64,000 bases of DNA from JANMDU01 sp031376455 (GCA_031376455.1 JANMDU010000001.1:62001-126000); one strand, 5' to 3'. Shown: positions 48,814 through 57,344, counted from the first letter of the stretch. Program-made: numbers and translations. Notes: generated from the letters alone by a model not told the origin.

Positions 48814-49593
48814 TCAATTCATCACATAACCGCCGTTAACCGGCAGGACTTGCCCCGTGATAAAGCCCGCGCCGCTGCTTAGCAAAAACAAAGCGGCATC
48901 GGTGCAATCATTGGGTTGTTGTTCTCGCTGGATCGCGCGGCCTTGTCTGTATTGATCGTGCCTAGCTTGCGGCACGTATTGTGTCGATTCACCCACGACC
49001 AAGCCCGGCGCAATCGCATTCACGCTGATGCCATCCGCCCCCATCTCCCGCGCCATGCTGCGCGTCATGCTGATGACCGCGCCTTTGCTCGCCACATAGG
49101 CGATCAAGCGCGGTGCGCCCCACAGCGCTGTGTCTGAGGCGATGTTGAGCACGCTGGCCGCACCGCCCTTTAAGGCCGCTTCTTTCAAATGCGGATGCGC
49201 GGCGGTCGTCACGAGCCACACGCCTTTGATGTTGACTTGCATCACGCGGTCAAACATTTCTTCCTCGATCTCATTCATCATCTTGCCGCCTGAATTCGTG
49301 ATTGCGGCATTGTTGATCAGGCCGTCCAGGCCACCAAGCCACCGAGCAGCATCCGCTACGCCCGCGTTGACCGATGCTCGGTTCGCAACATCCATCGCGA
49401 CAAAATGCGCCGCCCCTACAAATTCAGTGGCCAGCTCGTTGGCCAAGGCAGCGCCACGTTGCACCTCAACATCGGCAATCACCACCCTCGCACCAGAGCG
49501 CACGCAGGCTCTGGCAAAAGCCTCGCCCAAACCGCGCGCTGCGCCCGTGATGAGCAGGCGACGGTTTTGCAAGACAAGCACAGGAGTGGTCAT
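48814..49593 (-). CDS. Short-chain dehydrogenase/reductase
   Basis: A 259-residue SDR: LLITGAARGLGEAFARA for cofactor binding, NNAAITNSGG, and the catalytic LNIASDTALWG...YVASKGAV with Ser, Tyr and Lys. It ends in the usual GQVLPVNGGYVMN. As the first gene of the minus-strand operon (ATG at 49593, GAG at spacing), its upstream 142 bases shared with the divergent SDR probably hold the promoters and the IclR operator. Confidence 0.9.
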   Translation of the reverse strand: MTTPVLVLQNRRLLITGAARGLGEAFARACVRSGARVVIADVEVQRGAALANELATEFVGAAHFVAMDVANRASVNAGVADAARWLGGLDGLINNAAITNSGGKMMNEIEEEMFDRVMQVNIKGVWLVTTAAHPHLKEAALKGGAASVLNIASDTALWGAPRLIAYVASKGAVISMTRSMAREMGADGISVNAIAPGLVVGESTQYVPQARHDQYRQGRAIQREQQPNDCTDAALFLLSSGAGFITGQVLPVNGGYVMN

Positions 49594-49735
49594 AAATGTC
49601 TTATATAAGAAACAGTGATTCTCTGATGAACAATTATCGCCTGTTGGTGGCAAAATTGCAAGTCTCCTAAAAAGCTTCTATCGCGTGCGTATGATGAGCT
49701 TATCTACGCAGTTGCGCAACACGAGGATCAACATC

Positions 49736-50548
49736 ATGGATATGGGCATAGCGGGCCGCTGGGCCTTGGTCGGCGGCGCGAGCAAAGGGCTCGGTTACGG
49801 CTGCGCTGCAGCACTCGCACTGGAAGGTGTCAATCTGGTGATGGTTTCTCGCGGCCGTGAAGCGCTCGAAGCATCTGCTATGAAATTAAGAGCGCTTTGC
49901 GCAGATGTTGCGCCGGCCAGCGGCATAAAAGGCTCTGAAATACACACCGTTGCAGCGGATATCACCACACCAGAAGGTCGCGCCGCGATCTTCGCTTTGC
50001 GCCGAGATTTCGACATCGTCGTCACCAACGCAGGCGGCCCGCCTACGGGAGACTTCCGCACGTGGGATCGCGATGCTTGGCTGGCCGCGCTCGATGCCAA
50101 CATGCTCACGCCCATCGAGTTGATCAAAGCCACGGTAGACGGCATGGCCAGCCGAGGCTTTGGCCGCATCGTCAACATCACCAGCAGCGCGGTGAAGGCG
50201 CCCATCGACATTCTCGGCCTCTCCAATGGCGCAAGAAGCGGCCTCACGGGCTTTGTCGCCGGCATCGCGCGCTCAGGGCTCGCTGCCCAAGGCGTGACGA
50301 TCAACAATTTGCTGCCTGGCATCTTTGACACGGATCGCTTGAAAGGCAATTTCGCTGCAGTGGCTGCCAAAAGCGGCAAGAGCGCAGACGAAGTGCGCGC
50401 GGCTCGCATCGCAGCGCTACCCGGCAAACGTCTGGGCGAAGCTGAAGAATTCGGCAAAACCTGCGCCTTCCTGTGCAGCGTGCATGCGGGCTACATCAAC
50501 GGCCAAAATATTCTGATTGATGGCGGTAGTTTTCCGGGGACGTTTTAA
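49736..50548 (+). CDS. Short-chain dehydrogenase/reductase with an in-frame repeat
   Basis: A 270-residue SDR, divergent from the operon. ALVGGASKGLGYGCAAALA binds the cofactor, VTNAGGPPTGDFR follows, and the catalytic region carries ITSSAVKAPIDILGLSNGARSG, where asparagine stands in the usual Tyr position as in the SDR group with an altered YxxxK motif. Residues 48-66 (SAMKLRALCADVAPAS) come from a family A repeat. The end is GQNILIDGGSFPGTF. The AGGA site precedes the ATG at 49736. Confidence 0.88.
   Translation: MDMGIAGRWALVGGASKGLGYGCAAALALEGVNLVMVSRGREALEASAMKLRALCADVAPASGIKGSEIHTVAADITTPEGRAAIFALRRDFDIVVTNAGGPPTGDFRTWDRDAWLAALDANMLTPIELIKATVDGMASRGFGRIVNITSSAVKAPIDILGLSNGARSGLTGFVAGIARSGLAAQGVTINNLLPGIFDTDRLKGNFAAVAAKSGKSADEVRAARIAALPGKRLGEAEEFGKTCAFLCSVHAGYINGQNILIDGGSFPGTF
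49877..49933 (+). repeat. Family A repeat, copy 18, inside the divergent SDR gene
   Basis: GCTATGAAATTAAGAGC, GCTTTGCGCAGATGTTGCGC, CGGC, then CATAAAAGGC. Sense reading in phase GCT ATG gives SAMKLRALCADVAPA. Confidence 0.9.
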
Positions 50549-50558
50549 GCAGCGCTTA

Positions 50559-51761
50559 TTACAACTGCGCTTCTGCCTCTGGCCACAACGACGGGAAATA
50601 AAAACGCAGGGCGTGATGCGGCACACCAAAGATCAGTTTGCCTTTGGGTGTGTCTGAGCGCACGAGCCCACGCGTAAACAGCGCTACCAAAAGACGTTCT
50701 GCACTGCGTGACGCTAAACCTGTCGTTTGCTTAAATTCTCCGCGCTCCATAGCGCCTTGGATGAACAGCGTATGCAACGGCAATTCGGCATCCATGCGAA
50801 CACCACTGCCTGGCGTCGCTGATTCAAACGCAAGACAAGCACGAATACGCTCACGCATGGTGTGCATGTTGAGCATCGTCGTCATGAAGCGGGCTTGATC
50901 GATACATACATCCAAAAAGTAATCAATGAAAGCAATCAGCTTCTTCTCGCTCAAATTGCCACGTCCATCCAAATCGCCGTGGCGTGGCATGTCGGCTTCT
51001 GCCAAGCGTTGGTAATATTGAGTTTGCGTTCTCGCTAAGCCCCTGAGTGGCGACCAAATGCCATTCGTGAGCCCCATTCGGCTGAGCAAAAGGTGCGAAT
51101 GCAAACGAGCCACCCTGCCATTGCCGTCGGGAAATGGGTGAATCCATGCCAAGCGATGATGCGCAGCAGCCAACGCCACCACAGCCAGCTCACCAGAACG
51201 AACAGTTTTATAAAAATCCGCGAACCGCCTGAGGAATGCCCCCAAACTCACTGCATCCGGCGCTTCGTGCTGGCCGACCTTGACTTGCTGCACAGCTGTT
51301 CGCCATTGGCCGGGTTGCATGACTGTGTCGTCGAGTAGCAAACGGTCAGCCTCAACCAAGGGTGCAAAAAGTTGGTTGTGCAAACTTTTCAGCACCTCGG
51401 GCTCGAATAAATCCCGCCACGATGTTTTAAGCCAATGCTGCTCCGCCCAAAGCTCCGCGTCCATATGCGCCAAAGCGATGTACTGCTTGCGCCGAACTTG
51501 CTCATCATCAGAAAAATCTTTGCGCAGAGCATCATTGAGCTGGCTGGGTAGGGTGTGTTGGCCTTCAATTTTGTTGGTGTAGTATGAATTCATACTTCGC
51601 AAAAAAGGCGCGAGCGATTCCATCACCGAAGCATCCGCACGCCCCGTGCTCTGGTGCGCTAGTTGAATTAACGTATGTGCTTTTTCTAAGAGAGGCTCTA
51701 AACCCAACTCGCCAGGAAGCAAAGGTTCAAACTGATTCGGATCGGTGTAGAGGCGATTCAT
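50559..51761 (-). CDS. Fic domain protein (class II, self-inhibited)
   Basis: A 400-residue protein with the AMPylation motif HPFPDGNGR at residues 208-216 and the N-terminal inhibitory motif TNKIEG at 62-67 (S/T-x-x-x-E-G), which marks self-inhibited class II Fic enzymes. The last 100 residues hold a winged-helix-like region (RGEFKQTTGLASRSAERLLVALFTRGLVR). It should transfer AMP, or a related group, to a protein target. It stands alone, convergent to the SDR gene, with no separate antitoxin. Confidence 0.92.
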   Translation of the reverse strand: MNRLYTDPNQFEPLLPGELGLEPLLEKAHTLIQLAHQSTGRADASVMESLAPFLRSMNSYYTNKIEGQHTLPSQLNDALRKDFSDDEQVRRKQYIALAHMDAELWAEQHWLKTSWRDLFEPEVLKSLHNQLFAPLVEADRLLLDDTVMQPGQWRTAVQQVKVGQHEAPDAVSLGAFLRRFADFYKTVRSGELAVVALAAAHHRLAWIHPFPDGNGRVARLHSHLLLSRMGLTNGIWSPLRGLARTQTQYYQRLAEADMPRHGDLDGRGNLSEKKLIAFIDYFLDVCIDQARFMTTMLNMHTMRERIRACLAFESATPGSGVRMDAELPLHTLFIQGAMERGEFKQTTGLASRSAERLLVALFTRGLVRSDTPKGKLIFGVPHHALRFYFPSLWPEAEAQL

Positions 51762-51973
51762 CTTCTTTATTTACGATACTTTGGCGAATCTTAAATATGA
51801 TTTAATCTGTTAAAAATCAATAAGTTACAACATATTGGCGAGATTTTTGGCGAGATTTTTGTATGATTATAGCAAGCACCTTGATAATTGGGGATATTTA
51901 TTGATTAACCTGTGGATAACTGTTTTGATGAGCCACACTTTCGCGTCCGCCTTGCCAGCCTATACTAATACGC

Positions 51974-52684
51974 ATGCCCCACCTCCTGCTTGTTGAAGAC
52001 GATGATTTACTGCGCGATGGCCTGTCTGCGCAGCTCGCGCAAATGGGGCACACGGTCACTGTGGCCTGCAATGGTGCTGTGGCAGTCCATGTAGTAGATA
52101 CGGCGCGTTTTGATGGTGTGATTTTGGATTTGGGGCTGCCGCTGATTGATGGGATGGGCGTGCTGCGTCATATTCGCCAGCAACATGCTGCGCTACCTGT
52201 GCTCGTGCTCACGGCCAGAGATGGTGTGGAAGACCGCGTTGCGGGCTTGAATGCAGGTGCGGATGACTACCTCACCAAGCCTTTCAATTTTTCTGAGCTG
52301 ACCGCTCGCCTTGCGGCGATGCTGCGCCGCTCTCAACTGCCGGCGTTTGATGGCTCGCGCGCGACTGAGGGGCTGCGCGTGCATGCGAGCGAGCCGCGTG
52401 CTTGGATCAGCTTGGCTGGCAGCGAAGGCAGGGGCGAGACCGAGCTAGAACTCACACAGCGCGAATGGTCGCTGCTGACGCTCTTGGTCACCTTGCGCGG
52501 CCGCGTCGTGGGACGCGAGGATGTACTCGCGCGTTGGGCACGAGATGATGGCGTTGATGCTTCTGGCGATGCAGACAACAATGCGCTAGAAGTCTATATC
52601 CACCGCCTGCGCAAAAAGCTCGAGGGCTCCAATCTCAGCATTCGAAATGTGCGCGGCTTGGGTTATCTGCTGGATGGTGCTTAA
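51974..52684 (+). CDS. OmpR/TctD-type response regulator
   Basis: A 236-residue regulator: receiver domain at 1-118 with the acidic pair in VEDDD, phosphoacceptor aspartate in GVILDLGLPL near 51 and lysine in LTKPF near 101, then an OmpR-type winged helix (LELTQREWSLLTLLVTLRGRVVGREDVLA, NALEVYIHRLRKKLEGS, VRGLGYLL). The sensor kinase follows 71 bases later; that gap is a family A repeat. The 212 bases upstream are AT-rich, with a short direct repeat of TGGCGAGATTTTT at 51835-51860. Confidence 0.93.
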   Translation: MPHLLLVEDDDLLRDGLSAQLAQMGHTVTVACNGAVAVHVVDTARFDGVILDLGLPLIDGMGVLRHIRQQHAALPVLVLTARDGVEDRVAGLNAGADDYLTKPFNFSELTARLAAMLRRSQLPAFDGSRATEGLRVHASEPRAWISLAGSEGRGETELELTQREWSLLTLLVTLRGRVVGREDVLARWARDDGVDASGDADNNALEVYIHRLRKKLEGSNLSIRNVRGLGYLLDGA

Positions 52685-52692
52685 ATCTTTTC

Positions 52693-52758
52693 GCTATATA
52701 TTCAATAGCACTCCACGCACATTTTATGCCGGCTACACGCTGATTGAGCCTAAAAATG
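52693..52758 (+). repeat. Family A repeat, copy 19 (between regulator and kinase)
   Basis: GCTATATATTCAATAGC, ACTCCACGCAC, TATGCCGGC, CCTAAAAATG. Its last bases form the ATG start of the sensor kinase gene. Confidence 0.9.
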
Positions 52759-54219
52759 TCATCAACAGCCCCCCAGCTCTCGCTCAAGCGCCAGCTCCTG
52801 CTTTGGCTGCTGTTGCCGCAGTTGCTGCTCTGGCTGGTGGGCGGCACATTGGCTTATCGCATCGCGCTGTCGTATGCCGAGAAAGGCATCGATCAATCGC
52901 TCACACAATCGGTGCGCTCTCTGGCGCGGCAGGTCAAACCCGTGGGCTCGGGGCTGCTGATTGATTTCCCGAAAGCAGCGCAGGCCATCATTGAAGAAGA
53001 CCCGCAAGATAAAGTCAGCTACATGGTCTCCAGCCCGCCGGGGCAGTTCGTTTTGGGCAATGCCAAGCTGCCCGAGCCGCCGCCTCCAGTCCTCACACGC
53101 CTGAAAGCCAGCGCCGATGCGCAGCTTTACCAAACCATGGTGAGCAATGACAGTAACAGCGACGGCAATGGCGTGGGCATTGAGGCCAGGCCGCTGCGCA
53201 TTGCGACGATTGAATTGCAGTTTGGCGAGGCCAGCAGCCCCCAGCGCCTGCGGGTGCAAGTTGCAAAAAGCCTCACGGTGCGCGAGCGCGTCGCGCGCGA
53301 GCTGATCTTTGACATGATCGTGCCGCTTTTGCTACTCGGCCTTGTTGTTGGTGCGCTGGTCTACGCTGGCATCGTGCGCGGCTTGCAACCCTTGGCACGG
53401 CTACAAGCCAAGCTGCAAGCGCAGTCAAACAATGAGGCGCACTCCGCCGCGCCTTTCTCGCCGATTGCGTTGCAGCAAGCACCGCAAGAGGTGCATTCGC
53501 TGGCAGGTGCGGTGAACCAGCTCCTAGCTGCCGTACAGCGTAGCGTGAGCCAAGAAAAGCGTTTTGTAAATGACGCCGCGCATCAGCTGCGCACGCCTTT
53601 GGCTGGCCTGCAAACTCAGCTCGATCTCGCGCTGAGCGAACGTGATCCACTGGCCTTGCAAGAGCGCTTGCAAAAGGTCGGTGCGGGCGTGCAGCGTTCT
53701 GGGCATTTGGTTCATCAGCTTTTGCAACTTGCTCGCAGCGAAGCGGATGTCCCCATGCAAGCCTTGGATGCCTCGCAACTGGCGAGAAGTATGGCGCAAG
53801 ATGCCGCGCCCGCCGCGATTGCAGCCGGTGTGGATTTCGGCTTTGAATGCGCCGAGACCGCACCGCTCATGATCCAAGGCAATGCCCTGCTGCTGCGCGA
53901 GGCGCTCAGCAATTTGATCGACAACGCGGTACGCTACGCAGGCCGAGGCGCAACAATTACTTTGCGAGCAAGAAGAGAAGGCTCACAAGTGTGCTTGGAA
54001 GTAGAAGACAACGGCCCGGGCTTACCTGCTGAAGAGCTAACCCGCGTCTTCGAGCGCTTTCACCGCGCCAGCGATGCCCCCGGCGGTGCAGGCTTAGGTC
54101 TCGCTATCGTTCAAGAAATAGCGCATCGGCATGGTGGTACTGCCCGTGCTTTCCCCGCTGAACCGCATGGGCTTCGGGTAGAGATTTTGCTATATTTTTC
54201 AAATGATTTGAGCATATAG
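52756..54219 (+). CDS. TctE-type sensor histidine kinase
   Basis: A 487-residue membrane kinase. First helix at about 13-33, a periplasmic sensor region of the 2CSK type to about 175, second helix near 180-205, then the phosphoacceptor histidine in NDAAHQLRTPLAGL near 275, N box LIDNAVRYA, G1 DNGPGLP and G2 GGAGLGLAIV. The start ATG lies in the tail of repeat 19, and the last codons and TAG lie in repeat 20, so both ends of the gene are set by repeats. Facing a sugar ABC transporter, it may sense that sugar. Confidence 0.93.
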   Translation: MSSTAPQLSLKRQLLLWLLLPQLLLWLVGGTLAYRIALSYAEKGIDQSLTQSVRSLARQVKPVGSGLLIDFPKAAQAIIEEDPQDKVSYMVSSPPGQFVLGNAKLPEPPPPVLTRLKASADAQLYQTMVSNDSNSDGNGVGIEARPLRIATIELQFGEASSPQRLRVQVAKSLTVRERVARELIFDMIVPLLLLGLVVGALVYAGIVRGLQPLARLQAKLQAQSNNEAHSAAPFSPIALQQAPQEVHSLAGAVNQLLAAVQRSVSQEKRFVNDAAHQLRTPLAGLQTQLDLALSERDPLALQERLQKVGAGVQRSGHLVHQLLQLARSEADVPMQALDASQLARSMAQDAAPAAIAAGVDFGFECAETAPLMIQGNALLLREALSNLIDNAVRYAGRGATITLRARREGSQVCLEVEDNGPGLPAEELTRVFERFHRASDAPGGAGLGLAIVQEIAHRHGGTARAFPAEPHGLRVEILLYFSNDLSI

Positions 54220-54260
54220 CCGGCGTGTCTATTGCGCAGAGTGCTATTATTTTTGTAGTG
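54192..54260 (-). repeat. Family A repeat, copy 20 (3' end of the kinase gene)
   Basis: Read on the minus strand: CACTACAAAAATAATAGC, ACTCTGCGCAATAGACACGC, CGGC, then TTTGAAAAATAT. The kinase stop codon is the TAG next to its GCCGGC word. Confidence 0.91.
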
Positions 54261-54343
54261 ATTTGCCTGTTTCTTATTGGATAGAGCAGCTGCGAGTTTG
54301 CAGCGCTGCGCTTCGCGCAAGCACCGTCGCTTTCCACAAAACT

Positions 54344-54469
54344 GTCTTTGCTGTTGGCCTGTGATTGGGTTGTACACCGCAGCAAAATAAAGGGGGAGCG
54401 CCAGCCGAAGGCCAGCGCGGAGGACATTTGCGGAGGGGAACAGCCCAAGCGCAGGCCAGCAGCAAAGAC
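54344..54469 (+). repeat. Family B structured element, copy 6 (type II)
   Basis: Arms 54344-54373 and 54440-54469 pair over 30 positions with few exceptions. The core is nearly identical to copy 5: GCAAAATAAAG, GGGGGA, apical GCGC-CA-GCC hairpin, GGAGGACA, TTTGC. It lies between convergent genes and overlaps neither by more than a base. Confidence 0.87.
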
Positions 54470-54470
54470 C

Positions 54471-55493
54471 TTAGAGAGCCAAGCGCGCACCGTGAGCATC
54501 AAACCAATGCAGCGCCTGCACATTCGCAGACAATCCAATCTGCTGCCCCGGCGCGATGCTGATCTCTGGAGAGACGCGCACAGTGAGATGCGTGCCTGCA
54601 GCATCTACATCAATAAACGTATCCGCGCCCGTAGGCTCGACCAAGCTGACTGTGCCTTGCCACTCTGAGTTGGGCGACAAGCTGATGTGCTCAGGGCGCA
54701 GGCCAAGTTGCGCTGCACCTAGAGGCACTTGAACCGGTGACTTGGCGGTGGCAATCATGTTCATCGTGGGTGAGCCGATGAAGCTGGCCACGAACGTATT
54801 CGCGGGGCGGCCATAGATCTCAGCCGGTGTACCCAGTTGCTGCACGATGCCGTCTTTCATCACAGCGATGCGGCTTCCCAGCGTCATCGCTTCAATTTGA
54901 TCATGCGTCACATACACACTCGTGATCCCGCTGACTTGATGCAGGCGCTTGATTTCGGCGCGCATCTCGACTCGCAGTTTGGCATCCAAGTTGGACAGCG
55001 GCTCATCAAACAAAAATAACACAGGCTCGCGCGCCAGCGCTCGCCCCATCGCCACACGTTGGCGTTGGCCGCCGGAGAGCTGTGCAGGGCGGCGGTCTAG
55101 CAGATGCGTGATTTGCAGCATCTCAGCGACGCGGTTGATCGTCTTGATACGCTCGGCCTTGGGTACTTTGCGCATCTCTAGCGCAAAACCAATGTTGTCA
55201 GACACGCTCATCGTCGGATAGAGCGCATAACTTTGAAACACCATCGCAATATCGCGCTGCGCAGGCGGCACGCCAATGACAGAGCGCGCACCGATGCGCA
55301 CATCGCCTTCGGTGGGCTCTTCCAAGCCAGCAATGATGTTGAGTAGCGTGGATTTGCCGCAGCCGGAAGGTCCTACCAAAATCAAAAACTCGCCGGGCGC
55401 GACGTCGATGTCAATCCGTTTCAACACTTGCGTTTGCTTGCCCGCCTTGCCAAAGCGCTTCACTATTCCCGCAATTTTCAATCCTGCTGCCAT
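54471..55493 (-). CDS. Sugar ABC transporter ATP-binding protein (UgpC/MalK type)
   Basis: A 340-residue ATPase: Walker A GPSGCGKST near residue 42, signature LSGGQRQR near 138, Walker B VLFLFDEPLSNLD near 157, and the C-terminal TOBE/OB domains (LGLRPEHISL) typical of the MalK group. It energises the two permeases encoded upstream. A GAGG site precedes the ATG at 55493, which overlaps nothing but lies eight bases inside the permease stop region. Confidence 0.93.
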   Translation of the reverse strand: MAAGLKIAGIVKRFGKAGKQTQVLKRIDIDVAPGEFLILVGPSGCGKSTLLNIIAGLEEPTEGDVRIGARSVIGVPPAQRDIAMVFQSYALYPTMSVSDNIGFALEMRKVPKAERIKTINRVAEMLQITHLLDRRPAQLSGGQRQRVAMGRALAREPVLFLFDEPLSNLDAKLRVEMRAEIKRLHQVSGITSVYVTHDQIEAMTLGSRIAVMKDGIVQQLGTPAEIYGRPANTFVASFIGSPTMNMIATAKSPVQVPLGAAQLGLRPEHISLSPNSEWQGTVSLVEPTGADTFIDVDAAGTHLTVRVSPEISIAPGQQIGLSANVQALHWFDAHGARLAL

Positions 55494-55501
55494 CTTTTGC
55501 C

Positions 55502-56356
55502 TCAACCCTTCACTGCACCGGCGGTTAGCCCGCGCACAAAATACTGCCCCGCCAGCATATAAATAATCATCGTGGGCAAGCCGGCAATCATCGCAGCGGC
55601 CATATCTACCTCATAGGCTTTCACGCTGCTCGATGTATTGGTCATGTTGTTGAGCCCCACGGTCACTGGCTTGCTGTCTGCGCCGCTGAAGGCCACACCA
55701 AAGAGAAAATCATTCCAAATATTGGTGAACTGCCAAATGAGTGTGACCATCAAAATCGGCGTGGAAAGCGGGCAAATCACGCGCCAGAAAATTTGCCAGA
55801 AGCCCGCGCCATCCATGCGCGCAGCGTTCACCAATTCTTTCGGAATGCTCACGTAATAATTGCGAAAAAATAGCGTCGTGCCCGCCATGCCTGCAAGCAC
55901 ATGCACGATCACCAAGCCCGTCACGCTAGATGACAAGCCCAGCATGCCCAGCACCTGACTCATCGGCAGCAACACCACTTGAAACGGCATGAACACACCA
56001 AACAGCATGAAGCCAAACATCAGCTCCGAGCCTTTGAATTTCCAGTGGCTCAGCACATAGCCGTTCACCGCGCCCCAAGCGGTGGAGATCAGCACGGCTG
56101 GCACAGTCATCGCCACTGAGTTCATGAAGAAGGGCTTGAGGCCATTGCAATCGACGCCCGTGCAGGCGCTGCTCCATGCTGTGGCCCAACTGCTCCAGTT
56201 CAAACTATTTGGCAAAGCCAATAAACTGCCCGCGCGAATCTGCTCAGCATCTTTGAAGCTCGTTGCGAGCATCACGTACAGCGGAGCAAGGAAAAACAAG
56301 GCAGCAAGCAAGAGCACAGCGTAAACAGCAACACGCGACAGTGATTTAGCGGTCAT
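55502..56356 (-). CDS. Sugar ABC transporter permease (MalG type)
   Basis: A 284-residue inner-membrane protein with six expected helices and the EAA loop KELVNAARMDGAGFWQIFWRVICPL near residue 190. A periplasmic stretch with two cysteines (SACTGVDCNG) near residue 65 fits the GtsC/ThuG-like glucose permeases. The ATG at 56356 overlaps the end of the partner permease gene by 11 bases. Confidence 0.92.
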   Translation of the reverse strand: MTAKSLSRVAVYAVLLLAALFFLAPLYVMLATSFKDAEQIRAGSLLALPNSLNWSSWATAWSSACTGVDCNGLKPFFMNSVAMTVPAVLISTAWGAVNGYVLSHWKFKGSELMFGFMLFGVFMPFQVVLLPMSQVLGMLGLSSSVTGLVIVHVLAGMAGTTLFFRNYYVSIPKELVNAARMDGAGFWQIFWRVICPLSTPILMVTLIWQFTNIWNDFLFGVAFSGADSKPVTVGLNNMTNTSSSVKAYEVDMAAAMIAGLPTMIIYMLAGQYFVRGLTAGAVKG

Positions 56357-57227
56357 GTGGCTTGCTCCTGAGTTCGGAATACAAATATGGCACCACAATC
56401 GCGGCCACTGTCATCAGCATCACCGTGGCGCTCGCTGCGCCCAAACCCACCTGCCCGCGATTAAAACTCATCGCATACATAAAGGTCGCGGGCACGTCGG
56501 TCGAATACCCCGGCCCGCCGTTGGTGAGCGACATCACCAAATCAAAACTCTTGATCGCCAAATGGGAGAGCACGAGCACGGTAGAGAAAAACACCGGGCG
56601 CATCGCCGGCAAAATAATGCGCCAGTAAATGCGCGGCAGCGATGCACCATCGACTTGCGCGGCTTTAATAATGCTGTCATCGATGCCGCGTAGCCCAGCG
56701 AGAAACAAAGCCATGGCAAAGCCCGCGCTCTGCCATACACCAGCGAGCACAATGCAATAAATCGCGGTATCAGGATTAACCAGCCATTCAATGGGCTGCT
56801 CGGTAATGCCCCAATCTTGCAAGAGCTTTGGGATGCCCAGCGATGGATTGAGCATCCATTTCCAAGCTGTGCCCGTGACGATAAAGCTCAGAGCCATCGG
56901 GTACAAATAAATCGTCCTCAAAGCGCCTTCTGCGCGAATTTTTTGATCGAGAAAAATAGCCAGAACGATGCCGACGACGCACGCGCCGCCCACATACAAA
57001 AACCCAAACACAAACATATTCTTAAGCGCCACATGCCAGCGCTCCATTGCAAAGAGCTTCGTATATTGCTCCAACCCCACAAACTCATCGTAGCGCGGCA
57101 GCATTCTTGAACCCGTCACGCTCAAAATGCCATTCCAAATCATGAAGCCATAGATGAACGCGAGGCCAAAGATAAAGCCCGGCGCGATAATTAGCTTAGG
57201 CAGCCAGTTGTCTTGTGTGCTCTGCAT
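56346..57227 (-). CDS. Sugar ABC transporter permease (MalF type)
   Basis: A 293-residue inner-membrane protein with about six helices; the EAA loop is DDSIIKAAQVDGASLPRIYWRIILPAMRP near residue 195. It forms the channel with the MalG-type partner. A family C repeat lies in the 139-base gap to the binding-protein gene upstream. Confidence 0.92.
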   Translation of the reverse strand: MQSTQDNWLPKLIIAPGFIFGLAFIYGFMIWNGILSVTGSRMLPRYDEFVGLEQYTKLFAMERWHVALKNMFVFGFLYVGGACVVGIVLAIFLDQKIRAEGALRTIYLYPMALSFIVTGTAWKWMLNPSLGIPKLLQDWGITEQPIEWLVNPDTAIYCIVLAGVWQSAGFAMALFLAGLRGIDDSIIKAAQVDGASLPRIYWRIILPAMRPVFFSTVLVLSHLAIKSFDLVMSLTNGGPGYSTDVPATFMYAMSFNRGQVGLGAASATVMLMTVAAIVVPYLYSELRSKPHDR

Positions 57228-57253
57228 AGAAAATGGCTGTCAAAAAATAGAAG

Positions 57254-57344
57254 GAACACGGAAGTCACAAAAATACACGGAAAACATAAAAAACTCATAT
57301 GGCTTTTCCGTGACTTCCGTGAAGTTTCTGTGTCTTCCGTGTTC
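57254..57344. repeat. Family C palindromic repeat, copy 3
   Basis: GAACACGGAAGTCACAAAAA and CACGGAAAAC are mirrored by TTTTCCGTGACTTCCGTG and GTGTCTTCCGTGTTC. It may modulate the drop in expression between the binding protein and the permeases. Confidence 0.85.

Noticed and set aside
51911..51919. A perfect DnaA box (TGTGGATAA) upstream of the response regulator
   Set aside because: A single 9-mer is expected about once in 128 kb of random sequence counting both strands, no second box or dnaA/dnaN gene is near, so an origin is not supported.
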